DNA of 64,000 nt from Loigolactobacillus iwatensis (GTDB lineage: Bacteria; Bacillota; Bacilli; Lactobacillales; Lactobacillaceae). This document shows positions 19,425-27,879 of the stretch, piece by piece. The position numbers and the translations under genes were made by a program. The notes beneath the pieces are model-generated. The model was not told the origin of the DNA. It did not search any database and saw only the letters and a list, made by a program, of their open reading frames with translations. The stretch is taken from NCBI RefSeq assembly GCF_003950295.1, contig NZ_RHNP01000012.1:1-64000 (forward strand). The letters run 5' to 3'. Within the stretch, counting starts at the first letter, position 1. Each line of letters opens with the position of its first letter.

Positions 19425-20853
19425 GATTAAACGCTCCCTTCGCAAATGGATCGACATTCGCACGCTTTTCACTGCCGTCATCAAGCTCTGGACCGGCGAC
19501 TAATGTCTTGTGGGAGAAGTAAATCATAGTACCGCCAAGCATTGTGAAGATCAAGAAGTAAGTGATGTTAGAAAACAGTAACTCACCCGCCGTGACACTT
19601 GGTGAAACGGCATCAGCGATCGTGAACAGTCCGTAAACAATCCACGGATAACGACCCAGTTCAGTCACGAACCAACCAGCAGTATTAGCCAAAAATGGTA
19701 ACCAGAGACAAATACCTAAAACGTAAAGGAACCAACGTTTATTCTCAATAGCATTATTCTTTTTACGCATAAACCACAAACCAACGATGGTAACAAGCGC
19801 AAATAACGTGCCAAAGCCAGCCATTACTCGGAAACTCCAGAAAAGCGTTTTCGGTGGAACATAGTAATTCATGTCCTTACCAAATTTTTTATCATACTTC
19901 TGGTGTAATTCACGATTAATGGTATTCATCCCTTTAACCGCACCAGTTGTTTTATGGTAAGACATAATGCTTAACATATCAGGAATTTCAACCTTCCAAG
20001 TTGCCTTATGTCCCGCTGCGTTAATCCCCTCAATCATAGCCCAAGGCGCTTTTTTACCTGTATTATCATACAGACCTTCAGTTGCGGCAAACTTCATTGG
20101 TTGATCCTTAATAATCATTCTGGTTTGAGCATCGCCTACGTAAATCGTACCTAATGAAAAAATGAGCCCAACGATCAAACCAATCTTTAGTGACTTCTTG
20201 TAAAATTCAATATTCTTATGCTTAAGCAACCGCCAAGCCGACATCCCAGCAACCGCCATGGCTGCCGTTAAAAAGGCCCCAAAAACAACGTGGGGAAATT
20301 CAACCCACAATTGTGGATTCTTAAGCAAACCGGTAAAACTTGTCATTTCTGCCCGACCATTGGCCAATTTATAAGCCACTGGATTTTGCATAAAACTATT
20401 TGCGGTTAAAATCCATAAAGCCGAAGCACTAGAACCAATCATAACTAACCAAATAAAAATAACGTGAATCGCAGGTTTGAATCGATCCCAAGTGAACATC
20501 CATAGTCCAATGAAAACTGATTCCAGGAAAAACGCCAGCAATGCTTCAATAGCCAGTGGCGCCCCAAAAATATCACCCATAAATCGTGAGTAATCAGACC
20601 AATTCATCCCAAATTGAAACTCTTGAATAAGACCAGTAACCACACCAACAGCAAAGCTTAAAAGGAAAATTTTCCCCCAGAACTGTGCCATTTGTTTATA
20701 AATTGGCGCTTTTTTTACGACATAAATTGTTTCCATGATTGCCGTTATAAACGCCATCCCGATTGAAAAAGGAACAAAGAAGAAATGAAATACAGTTGTC
20801 ATTGCAAATTGAAACCGTGCTAAAGACAACATACTCACACCAACCGTCAACAT
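19417..20853 (-). CDS. cydA: Cytochrome bd quinol oxidase subunit I CydA
   Basis: CydA carries the three hemes and the quinol site of cytochrome bd. In 478 residues I see His23 and His188 (FPHVVFGAF) and Met343, matching the heme ligands His19, His186 and Met393 of the E. coli protein. QPMKFAATEG with Lys254 and Glu259 matches the Q-loop quinol residues, and GRYPW lies at 400-404. The Q-loop is the short type usual in Gram-positives. The ATG at 20853 has AAGGGTGG 7 bases before it. A second ATG 21 bases inside has only a weak SD. Heme must be supplied or made elsewhere, since no heme genes are here. Confidence 0.96.
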   Translation of the reverse strand: MLTVGVSMLSLARFQFAMTTVFHFFFVPFSIGMAFITAIMETIYVVKKAPIYKQMAQFWGKIFLLSFAVGVVTGLIQEFQFGMNWSDYSRFMGDIFGAPLAIEALLAFFLESVFIGLWMFTWDRFKPAIHVIFIWLVMIGSSASALWILTANSFMQNPVAYKLANGRAEMTSFTGLLKNPQLWVEFPHVVFGAFLTAAMAVAGMSAWRLLKHKNIEFYKKSLKIGLIVGLIFSLGTIYVGDAQTRMIIKDQPMKFAATEGLYDNTGKKAPWAMIEGINAAGHKATWKVEIPDMLSIMSYHKTTGAVKGMNTINRELHQKYDKKFGKDMNYYVPPKTLFWSFRVMAGFGTLFALVTIVGLWFMRKKNNAIENKRWFLYVLGICLWLPFLANTAGWFVTELGRYPWIVYGLFTIADAVSPSVTAGELLFSNITYFLIFTMLGGTMIYFSHKTLVAGPELDDGSEKRANVDPFAKGAFNHE

Positions 20854-21148
20854 ACTCTTACCACCCTTCGTTAAACTTCCACATCTCCATTATAGGCTAG
20901 AAAATGAAGCGTTACCAGTGCTGACAGATTCAGATATCCAATGATTTATTCTTCAATAATGGTTTTTTTATAATTAAAGTACGACAACAAATCAAATTAT
21001 GGCATAATAGTCTTTGATCAATTTTATTAATGATCGAAATGCGCAGTGTCAATTTAAAAGATTCGCCTGTTAACCTATGCTTTAAGTTAACCTTAGCAGA
21101 AAAAATTTCCGTTTTACCGATCACCTCATGTAATCAAAGGAGGACCTC
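20854..21148. promoter_or_regulatory. Divergent intergenic region cydA / antiporter
   Basis: On the minus strand TATAAT (complement of 20889-20894) is a likely cydA -10, with no clear -35. On the plus strand the antiporter has a strong SD, AAAGGAGGA, at about 21136-21144. No operator for a redox or oxygen regulator is convincing by eye. Confidence 0.4.
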
Positions 21149-23143
21149 ATGGAAACTATTTTTACCATTAGCATCATAGTAGGTGCAGTGATTTTTGCCA
21201 ACATTCTTTACGCAATTTACCCGAAGATACCACTGGCCTTCTATCAAATTGCAGCAGGTCTTTTATTATCACTTTTACCGCTTTACCACCACTATCAACT
21301 TAATCCAGAAATCTTTCTTTATGCCATCATTACGCCGTTAATGTTTAATGATGCGCAAAATACATCTCGCCGCCGTTTAAGACGTGGAATTGCCAATGTC
21401 TTATCATTATCGATTTTTTTAGTTGTCATCACGGTAATCATTCTGGGATTCAGTATTAATTCACTGTTCCCACTAATGACACTTCCGCTGGCCTTTGCCA
21501 TTGGCGCGATTGTGACACCGACAGATGCTGTCGCGGTTAAGTCAATCACTTCCAACATGGCACTGCCAAATCGCATCATGAATACCTTAGAAAACGAATC
21601 ACTATTTAATGATGCATCTGGTATTGTGGCCTTAAACTTAAGCCTTAGCGCCTACCGTGAGGGCTCTTTTTCTGTTGGCCACGGGATTTCCAGTTTTATA
21701 ATCAGCTTTTTTGGCGGACTTATCCTTGGTGCCATCTTAGGGCTACTTATCGTTCGTTTACGTATTTGGCTACGAGAAATTGCCGCGGACAGTATTCCGA
21801 TTTCCGTTCCCTTACAGATTTTAACCCCCTTTATCATCTATTTTGTTGCCGAGCAATTTGAAGTTTCTGGTATTTTGGCAGTTGTTGCTGCCGGTTTAGT
21901 GCACGGCGCCGAGCGGGACCGCTTGCAACTAACCTCAACCAAAACTCAGTTTGCAACGGCCAGCATTTGGACAATTATCAGTGATATGCTGAACGGTTTT
22001 GTCTTCGTCTTACTAGGGCTCACCTTGCCCACGGTTGTCCTAGATTTAATCTCTGCCCATACTTTACAGTTCTTTAGCCTATTTGCCCTTGCCTTATTAA
22101 TCTACGCAATTGCGACTGGTTTACGCTTTTTATGGGTTTACGCTGGCTTCGTTAAACTGCCCTATCGTGATCTTAATCGGCCAACCGTTAGTGCCATCAT
22201 GGCAACCAGCGGGATTCACGGAACCGTCACCCTTTCGATGGCCCTTTCGATTCCTTTTTCATTAGCAAATGGAAAACCATTTCCCATGCGTAACGAGATT
22301 ATTTTTGTCGCCGCTGTTGTTATTTTATTAAGCCTAATCGTTCCAAATTTTGTTATTCCATTACTCGTACCTGCTAAGGTTAAAGCGGCCAAAGAGGCAC
22401 CAGTCAACATCCGCGCAATTCGTAACGACATGTTGGACTTTGCAATCACCGAATTACAACAAACAGTTAGTGGTACACAAAGCTCCCAAATTGTCTTGGA
22501 AACACTGTACAATCAAAAATCCGATTATACCCGACCGTCCTACGAAACTCTGACGCGACTGTTTAAAAAAACGCAGCATATTGAACAAACGACGGTCCAA
22601 CAGTTAGTGACCACGGGTGACATTACGCCTAAACAACAACTTTCCTACGAGCGTTTTTTAATTCAAAGCAACTTTGCTACGAAAAAAAGTATTTGGCAAA
22701 TTCTTTGGCGGCGAATAAAATCAGGTTTCAAATATTTAACGTTTGGCTTTTTAAAGAAACGCAGAATGGCTCAATTAAGACGCAACTTAACCGACCAGCA
22801 ACGTAAAAAAATAAAGGATACGCGCCAAATTTTTACCCGGATTGAAGAACGTGGTTACAACGCCGTTATTGAATATTTAAATAACGAAACAACCGCCGAA
22901 AATTTTGCGGCAATTGGCATTGTTCGCCGTTCCTATCGTGAGCGGCACCGTCGCTTCAGCAATAGTGACGAAACAAATGATACACAAAAGGATTTATTCA
23001 TCACCGCCTTCCAGTATGAATATGATTACGTGGATAATCACTTAAACGACCAATTAATCAGTATTGATACGGCCAAGCAACTGCGAGAACAAATTTCCTA
23101 CGATGAAATTGTCTACATGCAAAATAGCGATAACTTTGACTAA
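21149..23143 (+). CDS. Cation/proton antiporter, CPA1 (NhaP/NHE-like) family
   Basis: A membrane exchanger of Na+ or K+ for protons, the only clear plus-strand gene here. About twelve membrane segments occupy the first 400 residues. The CPA1 motifs TPTDAVAV (about residue 130, transport Asp) and ESLFNDASGIV (about 150) are visible. The 260-residue hydrophilic C-terminus is basic and partly helical, as in long NhaP-type proteins, and may sense ions or pH. An SD of AAAGGAGG precedes the ATG. Family A repeats begin within 4 bases of its stop. Ion specificity cannot be told from sequence. Confidence 0.93.
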   Translation: METIFTISIIVGAVIFANILYAIYPKIPLAFYQIAAGLLLSLLPLYHHYQLNPEIFLYAIITPLMFNDAQNTSRRRLRRGIANVLSLSIFLVVITVIILGFSINSLFPLMTLPLAFAIGAIVTPTDAVAVKSITSNMALPNRIMNTLENESLFNDASGIVALNLSLSAYREGSFSVGHGISSFIISFFGGLILGAILGLLIVRLRIWLREIAADSIPISVPLQILTPFIIYFVAEQFEVSGILAVVAAGLVHGAERDRLQLTSTKTQFATASIWTIISDMLNGFVFVLLGLTLPTVVLDLISAHTLQFFSLFALALLIYAIATGLRFLWVYAGFVKLPYRDLNRPTVSAIMATSGIHGTVTLSMALSIPFSLANGKPFPMRNEIIFVAAVVILLSLIVPNFVIPLLVPAKVKAAKEAPVNIRAIRNDMLDFAITELQQTVSGTQSSQIVLETLYNQKSDYTRPSYETLTRLFKKTQHIEQTTVQQLVTTGDITPKQQLSYERFLIQSNFATKKSIWQILWRRIKSGFKYLTFGFLKKRRMAQLRRNLTDQQRKKIKDTRQIFTRIEERGYNAVIEYLNNETTAENFAAIGIVRRSYRERHRRFSNSDETNDTQKDLFITAFQYEYDYVDNHLNDQLISIDTAKQLREQISYDEIVYMQNSDNFD

Positions 23144-23144
23144 C

Positions 23145-23507
23145 GAGAGTGTTTGAAAAAGCGCTCAGATTATGGAGTATAGCCTAGCTAGGCGAAAAGA
23201 GTCGCGCAGCGGATCGTTCGACTAGCGTAGCTATACGCAATAATCTGCTTTTTCAAACACGTTTCAGAAGAGAGTGAAAAGGCGCTCAGATTATGGAGTA
23301 TAGCCTAGCTAGGCGAAAAGAGTCGCGCAGCGGATCGTTCGACTAGCGTAGCTATACGCAATAATCTGCTTTTTCAAACACGTTTCAGAAGAGAGGGAAA
23401 AAAACGCTCAAATTATGGAGTATAGCCTAGCTAGGCGAAAAGAGTCGCGCAGCGGATCGTTCGACTAGCGTAGCTATACTCCATAATCTGCTTTTTCAAA
23501 CACGTTT
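23145..23507. repeat. Family A repeat, tandem array of three copies (E1-E3)
   Basis: Three units with a period of 121-122 bp (about 23145-23264, 23270-23385, 23391-23507) begin immediately after the antiporter stop. Each carries the inner module TATGGAGTATAGCCTAGCTA ... TAGCTATAC. In E1 and E2 the right arm reads GCTATACGCAATAATC. In E3 it reads CTATACTCCATAATC, a perfect match to its left arm. E2 lost three T in its left end and E3 has a degraded left end. Stem-plus-T5 outer ends could act as terminators in both directions. Confidence 0.92.
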
Positions 23508-23560
23508 CCACCAAACACCCACAAGATACCGCTAATAAAAATAACCGCGAAATCGGCGAG

Positions 23561-23644
23561 TACTCCTTCGAAGTTGTATTCGAGGTAGCATTCGGAGTCG
23601 TACTCGAGGTCGTACTCGAGGTCGTACTCGAGGTCGTACTCGCC
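23561..23644. repeat. 12-bp minisatellite, about seven units
   Basis: Units of GTCGTACTCGAG at 23597, 23609, 23621 and 23633 (the last ending GCC), preceded by diverged units such as GTTGTATTCGAG and GTAGCATTCGGA. The period is a multiple of three, so all frames read as 4-residue repeats (EYDL or SSTT on minus, VVLE on plus). No frame has an SD and clear start. Confidence 0.85.
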
Positions 23645-23688
23645 GCCATTAATCAATTTAAAAAAATAGATTTAACAAAAAGGAAAAA

Positions 23689-23755
23689 TAAAAAAGCAGT
23701 AATTATCCCCGCCCTGATCATCTTTCGGAGCGACCACAAAAATTATTGCTTTTTT
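23689..23755. terminator. Candidate terminator after the antiporter region
   Basis: Arms AAAAAAGCAGTAATT (23689-23705) and AATTATTGCTTTTTT (23741-23755) with a 35-base interior. U-rich in both directions. The large loop makes it less certain. The 23756-23873 stretch beyond holds a TA-rich run and nothing else I can support. Confidence 0.55.
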
Positions 23756-23873
23756 AGTGTCACTTTTTGGGTTCCTAATGGTTTTATATATATATAAACC
23801 TAATTAGAAAGAAAGGCTAAACATGTCTGATTCATTTGACCTTTCTTAGTTTCATAGTATTAAATCACAATAC

Positions 23874-23918
23874 AAAAAAAGATCGTAACGAATTTAAGGT
23901 CAAATTCATTACGATCTT
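23874..23918 (-). terminator. Terminator of the ECF S-component gene
   Basis: Stem AAGATCGTAACGAATTT/AAATTCATTACGATCTT (one mismatch) with seven T following on the minus strand, 21 bases after the stop of the 23939 gene. Confidence 0.9.
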
Positions 23919-23938
23919 CAAAATAATGGTATGCGTCA

Positions 23939-24529
23939 TCAATCTTTTCGATACCGTTGCAACGGTAAACTAATTAATGGTCCGACAATAGCCGCCAAAA
24001 TAGCTTCTGGAATCCCATTCGTCGCCACAACAACTAATAACACATTGAGTAGTCCATTTAAATTAGTGTGATAAGCCGCTGCAACCTGTGGATTTCGGTA
24101 AAATATATAAATTAAGCCAAGCACTAAAATAGTATTGGTCAACGCCCCCGCCAAACTTGCAAACATCATCCCCACAGTTTGTGGTAAACGTGTCTTCCTT
24201 AGCCAGTTAAATAAATAACCCGTTACAAGACCAATTAAAATCCGCGGCACGATTGCAATCACTGGATTTGTAAAAACTAATGGCGCCAGCGGACTCGTTG
24301 GTGACGTGAACGCCCGAATAAAGGTAATCAGGCCCCAAACACCACCAATAATTGCACCATCAATTGGACCTAAAACCATCGCCGCAATAATAACCGTTAC
24401 GTGAATAGTCGTTAAATCTAACGGACCGATTGGAATGTACCCGAATAGAGGCACAAAATTCTGAATAATAATAATGGCAATAAAAAGTGCTAAAATACTG
24501 ATTCGGTAAGCCGATCTGCCTTTAGTCAA
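23939..24529 (-). CDS. ECF transporter S component (vitamin uptake)
   Basis: A 196-residue substrate-binding membrane subunit of an energy-coupling-factor transporter. About six hydrophobic segments fit. The stretch GYIPIGPLDLTTIHVTVIIAA and the pattern LGPIDGAIIGGVWGL are characteristic of the ECF S family that includes pantothenate-type (PanT) proteins, so pantothenate is the best guess, with folate or another vitamin possible. The shared ECF energising module is not in the window. Translation begins at TTG with AGGGAG about 11 bases upstream. No riboswitch is seen before it. Confidence 0.8.
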   Translation of the reverse strand: MTKGRSAYRISILALFIAIIIIQNFVPLFGYIPIGPLDLTTIHVTVIIAAMVLGPIDGAIIGGVWGLITFIRAFTSPTSPLAPLVFTNPVIAIVPRILIGLVTGYLFNWLRKTRLPQTVGMMFASLAGALTNTILVLGLIYIFYRNPQVAAAYHTNLNGLLNVLLVVVATNGIPEAILAAIVGPLISLPLQRYRKD

Positions 24530-24641
24530 GATACGTCACTCTCCCTTAGCTACTTCGCTATTATAGCATTAGTAAAGCCTAGTCTAAAAGTAATTTTTAC
24601 CCATTACACGGTTCGTACTTAAAACCGAAACATTCGCTGGT

Positions 24642-25022
24642 TTAATCACTTTTTTTCTTAGACATATTTTCAAAATCATGCCTTAAGCCATCAAAAATAC
24701 TTTTTGGTCTAACTAAGTGACTGGGGTCAACGTACTGGCGAATCATTCGTAGAACCTCTTTGGGATCCTTAGAAGAGAATGCATACGTACCACGTTGCTT
24801 CGTTTGGATCGAATAACGGGAAATCCGCTTTTTCCTAAATCCAACCGAAGCAATCACATAGTCAACCTCTTCCCAGGGCACCTGAATAAAATTACGGTAT
24901 TTCTGGTCGTTCAAAAATTCAAAGCCCTTATCACCAACGATGATTTTACCATACTGTGTTGTCCCGGCATATAAAGTCGCCTTGACCTTTAGATCAACTT
25001 TCGTATTAATTGATTCAATCAT
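24642..25022 (-). CDS. DUF956 family protein (ManO-like), copy 2
   Basis: A 126-residue cytoplasmic protein of the DUF956 family, members of which are usually encoded at the end of mannose-class PTS operons; their role is not established. It begins MIESINTKVDLKVKATLYAG and ends in a hydrophilic tail, with VPWEEVDYVIASVGF and SRYSIQTKQRGTYAFSSKDP shared with the neighbour at 25265. I prefer ATG 25022 because its paralogue starts at the same residue and GGGGGA precedes it. A start 27 bases upstream (25049) is possible. Two such genes in a row imply local duplication. Confidence 0.8.
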   Translation of the reverse strand: MIESINTKVDLKVKATLYAGTTQYGKIIVGDKGFEFLNDQKYRNFIQVPWEEVDYVIASVGFRKKRISRYSIQTKQRGTYAFSSKDPKEVLRMIRQYVDPSHLVRPKSIFDGLRHDFENMSKKKSD

Positions 25023-25211
25023 TTCGGTCCCCCGTTTCTTTTTGCTCATTCCATTTAGTTAAAACCATTAACTATTTTTTTGCCAGACCAGATTTGTAGA
25101 ACTCTTTTCCGTGGCCTTCTTCTGGTCAAAACGGAGAAAAGCCATGGAAAAAATAGATTCATCCACCTAGAGAACGTTCAGAAATTAGTCTCAGCAACAT
25201 TCTAGCATTTT

Positions 25212-25249
25212 AAAAAATCACCGTCAGAAAAAATCTGATAGTGATTTTA
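25212..25249 (-). terminator. Terminator after DUF956 copy 1
   Basis: Stem AAAATCACCGTCAGA/TCTGATAGTGATTTT with a small internal mismatch. T-rich on the minus strand. It separates the two DUF956 genes, so copy 2 probably has its own promoter in 25023-25211. Confidence 0.8.
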
Positions 25250-25264
25250 ATGGATCAATTCGCC

Positions 25265-25651
25265 CTATTTAGCCTTTTTTCGTTTACTAAACAGACCAAC
25301 GATACCGCGTTTTAAAACATCTAAGAATGTCAAAGAACGTACCATGTGGCTTGGATCAACGTAGACCCGAATACATCGCAATAATTTTTTCGGGTTTTTA
25401 GCCGAAAAAGTGTAGGTGCCATTTTTTTTGGTCCGAATAGCAAAACGTGGAATCCAGTGTCCCTTGAACATGACAGAGGCTAAGACATAATCTAATTCAT
25501 TCCACGGAACCTGAATAAAATCACGAACATTATGCTCATTAAAAAATTCAAATCCTTTATCGCCAACCATAATTCTGCCGTATTTTGCCGTTCCTAAATA
25601 GGACGTCGCATCAACGACTAAATCGACTTTCGTATTAATTGATTCAACCAT
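25265..25651 (-). CDS. DUF956 family protein (ManO-like), copy 1
   Basis: A 128-residue DUF956 protein nearest to the mannose PTS genes. It shares VESINTKVDL, YGRIMVGDKGFEF, IQVPWNELDYVLASVMF and YVDPSHMVRS with the second copy, but has a more basic, hydrophobic C-terminus (KRGIVGLFSKRKK) that could touch the membrane. GGAG lies 9 bases before the ATG. A 436-bp gap with a family C repeat and terminator separates it from the IID gene, so it may be a separate unit or read-through. Confidence 0.85.
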   Translation of the reverse strand: MVESINTKVDLVVDATSYLGTAKYGRIMVGDKGFEFFNEHNVRDFIQVPWNELDYVLASVMFKGHWIPRFAIRTKKNGTYTFSAKNPKKLLRCIRVYVDPSHMVRSLTFLDVLKRGIVGLFSKRKKAK

Positions 25652-25893
25652 TCGCTCAACTCCATTTCTCTACAATACTCACAATAGATTAAGTATAGGC
25701 CAGATTTACAAACACTAGTACTTCTTAATGCTTATCCCAAAAACATTTAGATCCTACGCCGCAATTACAAGTTATCCGCCATTTATTGCTAATAACACTA
25801 CGGATTCAACTACAGCAAATTAAAATCAGATATTACATTATAACTGTACCACGATAACCTGATAATTGGTTCCAATGTCCGTAAATACTTTTA

Positions 25894-26068
25894 AAAAAGA
25901 GGCCGGGACAAAGGTCCCAGCCTCTTTTTGTTCTCGATCATTGTTCTAGAACGTGTGCCAAAAGTCTGGGTTCACGTGCCTAACTACAGTCAATCCAACA
26001 ACCATTGTACGGTTATTGGATTAGCTTACGTTACGCAGTAAACCCAAAACCGACTTTTGTTCCACTCC
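25894..26068 (-). repeat. Family C repeat with terminator, copy 1 (end of the man operon)
   Basis: About 175 bp. On the minus strand it starts GGAGTGGAACAAAAGTCGG, contains GCGTAACGTAAGC, CACGTGAACCCAGACTTTT and TTCTAGAACAATGATC, and ends in the terminator hairpin GAGGCTGGGACCTTTGTCCC ... GGCCTC followed by T6 (25894-25929). It begins about 20 bases after the IID stop, so it ends the PTS operon. Related copies are at 58415 and 60853. The remaining part of the 25652-26087 gap (25652-25893) shows nothing I can name. Confidence 0.85.
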
Positions 26069-26087
26069 TTTAACCAAATCACTATGC

Positions 26088-27002
26088 TTACATAACGTGT
26101 AATACGTGTAATACAACACCAACAACGAATAAGCCAAGAATAATGATGATTGGTGAAACTTTCTTCTTCAATAACCACATGCATAAGAAGGTTAAGAGTA
26201 ATCCAGCTAAACCTGGAATTAAAAGATCTAAGTTATCTTGCAATGTTGTTACTTTGAACTTATCTAAAGATAAACCAGCAGCTTGCTGTGTCAAAGCTTC
26301 TTTGATCCCAGCAGAACCCTTTGGCAATGTAGCCCAATCAATAAAGGCACCTTTAGACTGTTGAATCTTCGAAACAACAGGTGTGAACTTAACAACAACC
26401 CAACGGTTAATTAATGACCCTAAGATAAACATACCAAGAATGGTAGCACCTTTAGTGACATCTTGTAATAAACCACCAGATAAATCTTCAGAAATTGCAG
26501 AACCTGCTTTGTAACCAAATTCTTGTGTATACCACATGAAGCCCATCCGAATTAAATTCCAAAAAACGAAATAGATGATTGGTCCCATAATGTTACCGCC
26601 CATTGCTAGAGAAGCAGCAAGAGCACCTAAGATTGGCTTAACCGTGAACCAGAATACTGGATCGCCGACACCAGCCAATGGACCCATCATACCTACTTTT
26701 ACACCTTGGATAGCAACGTCATCAATTGGGGCACCATTAGCACGTTCTTCTTCAAGTGCCATTGTTACACCAATAATTGGTGAAGCTAAGTATGGATGTG
26801 TATTAAAGAATTCCAAATGCCGCTTTAAAGCAGCGGAACGATCTTCTTTTGTCTTATATAACTTTTTAATAACTGGAATTAATGTATAGCACCAGCCACC
26901 ATTTTGCATACGTTCATAGTTCCAAGAACCTTGAATGAAGGTTGAACGCCACCAAACATTGATACGATCTCTTTTGGTTAAAGTAATTTTATTATCTGCC
27001 AT
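26088..27002 (-). CDS. manN: PTS mannose-family EIID subunit
   Basis: EIID works with EIIC as the sugar channel of mannose-class phosphotransferase systems. The 304 residues start with a cytoplasmic part (MQNGGWCYTLIPVIKKLY) and VGMMGPLAGVGDPVFWF, and end in several membrane segments. An SD (AGGGAG) is present. It is the last gene of the IIA-IIB-IIAB-IIC-IID operon and stands about 20 bases from the IIC stop. The sugar is likely mannose/glucose or a similar hexose, by family and by its ManR-type regulator, but not proven. Confidence 0.95.
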   Translation of the reverse strand: MADNKITLTKRDRINVWWRSTFIQGSWNYERMQNGGWCYTLIPVIKKLYKTKEDRSAALKRHLEFFNTHPYLASPIIGVTMALEEERANGAPIDDVAIQGVKVGMMGPLAGVGDPVFWFTVKPILGALAASLAMGGNIMGPIIYFVFWNLIRMGFMWYTQEFGYKAGSAISEDLSGGLLQDVTKGATILGMFILGSLINRWVVVKFTPVVSKIQQSKGAFIDWATLPKGSAGIKEALTQQAAGLSLDKFKVTTLQDNLDLLIPGLAGLLLTFLCMWLLKKKVSPIIIILGLFVVGVVLHVLHVM

Positions 27003-27021
27003 TTTCTGTACGCTCCCTTCA

Positions 27022-27840
27022 CTAATAATTATCTATGACATCGCCGAGTGGGTCACCAGAACCAGATCCACCACCGTTATCGTTTCCTTTACCTGAGCCA
27101 CCCATTTTAGAAAGTGTCAAGTAAATGAGTGCCATTGAAACACCAATAGCACCAAGACCAATCAAAGTTAAGTCTTGAACGGTTCCTAATACGAAGCCAA
27201 TGGCGAAGAATGGCCATACTTCAGCAGTAGCCATCATGTTGATAACCATTGCGTACCCAACGGCAACAACCATACCACCACCAATGGATAAGCCTTCAGT
27301 TAACCAAGTAGGCATAGCGCTAAGCAAGCTTCTTACAGGGCCAGCACCAACTGCTAAGATTAAAGCAGCAGGAATAGCGATTCGGATACCTTGCATACAG
27401 ATAGCGATAATATGCCAAGTTTCAATGCCTCTAAAACTACCTTTTTCAGCATAACGATCCATGATATGAACAATAGCAGTTGCAACAGTCCGAGCAAGAA
27501 TTGTTAATAATAGTCCTGCTACGGCAAGTGGTACGGCAATGGCAATGGCAGATGATACACCAGCTTTGCCTTGACCACCTAAAACTAAAATAATTGCGGA
27601 TGCAACACCGGCTAAGGCAGCATCAGGTGCAACAGCGGCACCAACGTTAGCCCAGCCTAAAGCGATCATTTGTAACGTCCCACCTAAAATTAAGCAAGGA
27701 ACTAAATCCCCGGTTACTAGGCCGATTAACGTACAAGAGATAACTGGTTGGTGAAAATGGAATTCATCCAAGACACCTTCCATACCAGCTAAAAATGCAA
27801 CGAAAACAACCAGTATCATTTGAATAGCGTTTAAATTCAT
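27022..27840 (-). CDS. manM: PTS mannose-family EIIC subunit
   Basis: The 272-residue membrane component, with about seven hydrophobic segments, including GTLQMIALGWANVGAAVAPDAALAGVAS near residues 54-80, a typical EIIC-Man stretch. The C-terminal 20 residues are glycine-rich (GGSGKGNDNGGGSGSG), a low-complexity cytoplasmic tail. GGAGG precedes the ATG. It lies 39 bases after the IIAB gene. Confidence 0.95.
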   Translation of the reverse strand: MNLNAIQMILVVFVAFLAGMEGVLDEFHFHQPVISCTLIGLVTGDLVPCLILGGTLQMIALGWANVGAAVAPDAALAGVASAIILVLGGQGKAGVSSAIAIAVPLAVAGLLLTILARTVATAIVHIMDRYAEKGSFRGIETWHIIAICMQGIRIAIPAALILAVGAGPVRSLLSAMPTWLTEGLSIGGGMVVAVGYAMVINMMATAEVWPFFAIGFVLGTVQDLTLIGLGAIGVSMALIYLTLSKMGGSGKGNDNGGGSGSGDPLGDVIDNY

Positions 27841-27879
27841 GGTAATTAATCCTCCGTTTCCTTCAAGTATTTACTAAAA

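Noticed and set aside
23145-23507. CRISPR array
   Set aside because: Units are 121-122 bp, contiguous and nearly identical without unique spacers, and no cas genes are near.
23431-23656. Small proteins of Ser-Thr or Glu-Tyr-Asp-Leu repeats on the minus strand
   Set aside because: They arise from the 12-bp minisatellite and run into the family A repeat. No SD precedes them.
23817-23849. 8-codon frame MSDSFDLS with a weak SD
   Set aside because: Too short, with a poor SD and no downstream gene on that strand to control.
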